A stretch of DNA of 46,572 nucleotides from Deltaproteobacteria bacterium (GTDB lineage Bacteria; Desulfobacterota; Binatia; UBA9968; JAJDTQ01), in contig JAPPNF010000050.1 of the NCBI GenBank assembly GCA_028818755.1, positions 1 through 46,572 of the forward strand, read 5' to 3'. The translations under genes were made by a program, and so were the position numbers. A model generated the notes under the pieces. That model was given only the letters and a program-made list of their open reading frames with translations, did no database searches and was not told the DNA's origin. Numbering within the stretch: the stretch's first letter is position 1; each line of letters begins with the position of its first letter. Below are positions 44,906-46,572 of the stretch, in pieces.

Positions 44906-45169
44906 CTATGTTCCCGTTTTGTTCACTCTGCCGTATTTGCGTGCGGGGTGCAACTGCCGGTATTGCGGCCGTTTGGGCGCTCTTCGCCGCCTCCGTCGTA
45001 TCCGACGGATGAGCAGAGTAGATCCGAACCGACGGGACTCCGTGGCCGCCCGAGATCTTTCGTCAGTTGCTCCGAATTGATCGCGTACCGTCTTCGTCCG
45101 CCCATCGAGCCATTTCACCTTACGCCACCTGTCGAAGAAGGCGCTCCCATGTGCGCAGCCACGCGTCAC
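44906..45169 (-). CDS. Small ORF downstream of the integrase relic, unrecognised
   Basis: An 87-residue frame beginning at GTG 45169, overlapping the integrase stop (GTGA), reads MTRGCAHGSAFFDRWRKVKW then LDGRTKTVRDQFGATDERSR. The early part is reminiscent of an arm-type DNA-binding domain found at the start of phage integrases (WRKVKWLDGRTKTVR). The second half is Arg-rich and poorly protein-like. It may itself be a decayed integrase fragment or a small excision-type gene. Low certainty. Confidence 0.3.
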   Translation of the reverse strand: MTRGCAHGSAFFDRWRKVKWLDGRTKTVRDQFGATDERSRAATESRRFGSTLLIRRIRRRRRRAPKRPQYRQLHPARKYGRVNKTGT

Positions 45170-45779
45170 TTTTCGGGCGGTTGAGCCTCCGCAACACCCA
45201 CGTCTGGCGCCATCAGCTCGTCGATGCGGTCGGCGATCCGCTGCGCGGGCTCACGCAGTTGCTCCACGGTCCAGTCCGTAGCATAACCCGCAGTCACGTC
45301 GCCGCGCCGCGCGTGAAGGCTCATCCACATGCTCACCCGCGACGGGAACACCCACCCGCCAAGCTCCTCCGGCATGCTCTCGCCCCGCCCGCCGCTACGC
45401 CAGGATCTCCCCGAGCTGGCGCGTCACCGGCAGTTCGAACGGCACTGCGGTCTTGGTCTCGTCCACTCGAAACAGCCCCGTCCAGATCCACCCGCTCCCA
45501 CCGAAGCGCCATTACGTCGCACTCGGTAAGAAGCCGGAAGCGGCTCTCGACGTCGCGCCGGGTGACGGCAGCCAAAGGACGAGAGACCCAGTCGCCGAGA
45601 TAGAGGGCCTCATAGCGGCGATAGCTCCGCTCGGTGCCAACCGCCCCGTCGTGGCCGGAGGCGCCGTAATCCTCGAGCCGTCGTCCTAGCCTCGGCAGAG
45701 AACGCGCCTCGGCCGGCTCCTCCGCAGGGTCGTCGCGTGCGGCGACGCCTTCCGAGAGCTCCTGGGCTAGGCCCTTTGT
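45166..45779 (-). pseudogene. Tyrosine recombinase (phage-type integrase) relic
   Basis: Read on the minus strand, pieces of a site-specific recombinase appear in order: SYRRYEALYLGDWVSRPLAA then VTRRDVESRFRLLTE (core-binding domain), an internal deletion, VMALRWERVDLDG (start of the catalytic domain), then in another frame VDETKTAVPFELPVTRQLGE ending in TAG, and in a third frame MSLHARRGDVTAGYATDWTV with EQLREPAQRIADRIDELM as the C-terminus. The catalytic Arg and the H-x-x-R box are gone. Several frameshifts, one stop and at least one deletion make it non-functional. Upstream end is lost before an IS relic. It probably inserted the island or an earlier element. Confidence 0.75.
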
Positions 45780-45960
45780 CTAGTCCTGCGTGACACGCCC
45801 AGCGTCGTCCGTCACGACGCGTTTGTTGGTTCGCCAGATTGAAGTCTTCCCATTGGCTGCCGTGGACACCTCATCTGTGGAGTCTGCCTACATCGTTTTA
45901 ACGGATTCTTGATTGAAACGGCACCCGAAGGCGCGTACACGACCAAGGTAGGAGGCTTCC

Positions 45961-46522
45961 ATGACACCTTCAGCTCGGCTGACCTAGGTGCGTATGTATG
46001 AGGAAACAGGAGACGCAGGACTGACCTGTCGGCGCTGTGGCATTTCGCGGCCGACACTTCGGCACTGGTGGCGGCGCAGGCCGAGGGGCCTGTGGGTCTC
46101 ACTGATCGCAGCCGGCGCCCTCACCGCTCGCCGTCCCGGCGGGTGTTTGCAGCGGAGGGGGAATACATCGTTTCGATGCGCAAAAGCCGTCAACTCGGCA
46201 TCAAGCGCCTGCGGAACGAACTCCGCCGGCTTCACGGCATGCACCTTGCGGTGGATACCATACACAAGGTCCTGTGCCGGCATGGCCTGAATCGCATCAA
46301 ACGCCCGAAACTGGCTCGCAAGAGGTGGAAGCACTACTCGCGGCCGGTTCCGGGTGATCGGGTCCAGATAGATGTCTGCAAGATCGGCGCGGGGCTCTAT
46401 CAATACACGGCCATCGATGACTGTTCACGGTACCAGGTGATCGGGGTGTTCCGGCGGAAAGACCGCGGCCTCGACTCTGGCCTTCCTGGCTCAAGTGGTC
46501 GAGGAGCTGCCCTTTTTCCTAA
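45961..46522 (+). mobile_element. IS481-type transposase relic
   Basis: Fragments of an IS481-family transposase lie in three frames: MTPSARLT then a TAG; VRMYEETGDAGLTCRRCGIS with RPTLRHWWRR (helix-turn-helix); GLTDRSRRPHRSPSRR, SRQLGIKRLRNELRRLHGMH and HYSRPVPGDRVQIDVCKIGA (first catalytic Asp) with YTAIDDCSRYQVIGVFRRK; and then, after a shift near 46460, AASTLAFLAQVVEELPFF. The rest of the catalytic domain is missing, and 46523-46572 is unrelated. No terminal inverted repeats were identified in 45780-45960. The element is dead and truncated. Confidence 0.8.
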
Positions 46523-46572
46523 TGTTGCGTACAGGACTATGTTGCGTTGAGTCTGCAACCCCTCGTCAATAC

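Noticed and set aside
45984..46403. Minus-strand frame opposite the IS481 relic
   Set aside because: It is the antisense shadow of transposase fragments that match a known family on the plus strand.

Overview
The window is GC-rich, densely packed bacterial chromosome. The organism is Gram-negative by inference: there is an LpxL/HtrB-type lipid A acyltransferase relative, an HflK/HflC pair, TRAP and Bug-type periplasmic solute-binding proteins, and a C-terminal SEC-C zinc tail on SecA. GatCAB implies indirect Gln-tRNA and/or Asn-tRNA synthesis. The mix of luciferase-like monooxygenase, nitrilases, amidohydrolase, double cupin and hydantoinase genes, with many short intergenic palindromes, fits an uncultured environmental proteobacterium-like lineage (Desulfobacterota, Binatota or Tectomicrobia are my guesses). 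No rRNA or tRNA gene and no CRISPR array was seen.

Layout. 1-3664 (minus): 5' end of an ABC ATPase, then an overlapping operon of LLM monooxygenase, nitrilase and a second nitrilase that has lost its catalytic cysteine; a fold-back palindrome lies between nitrilase and ABC gene. 3925-16240: housekeeping block with serS, yraN-like and rnhB (minus), gatC and gatA (plus), a thiolase-like gene (minus), gatB (plus), argJ and an unusually long secA (minus). 16308-19526 (minus): a DUF433/DUF5615 toxin-antitoxin-like pair with a frameshift at the toxin start, then an overlapping set of GT2 glycosyltransferase, unknown helical protein and SPL-family radical SAM protein. 19660-25523 (minus): TRAP transporter (P, Q, M), CoxG-like protein, Bug/TctC solute-binding protein with a clear terminator, amidohydrolase. 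25663-33069: LpxL-like acyltransferase, hflK-hflC and double cupin (plus), then epimerase and hydantoinase A (minus).

From about 33.07 kb to the end the character changes: GC looks lower by eye, spacing is looser and relics appear. This is an accessory island carrying DNA-processing genes. A plus-strand group encodes a PD-(D/E)xK endonuclease with a helical N-terminal domain, a small unknown protein, an EVE/PUA-like protein and a phospholipase-D-type nuclease, the last two coupled by a 4-base stop/start overlap. It converges on a minus-strand operon of three overlapping DNA methyltransferases (617, 710 and 1083 aa). Just upstream of that operon is a frameshifted ribbon-helix-helix gene that overlaps the first methyltransferase start, followed by a decayed tyrosine recombinase and a decayed IS481-type transposase. 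No helicase or ATPase of BREX or DISARM is present. The arrangement (three modification enzymes facing a putative modified-base reader plus two nucleases) is the best candidate here for an undescribed restriction or defence system; its function is inferred, not shown.

Several families of intergenic palindromes recur. One of them supplies the apparent ribosome-binding site of gatA.
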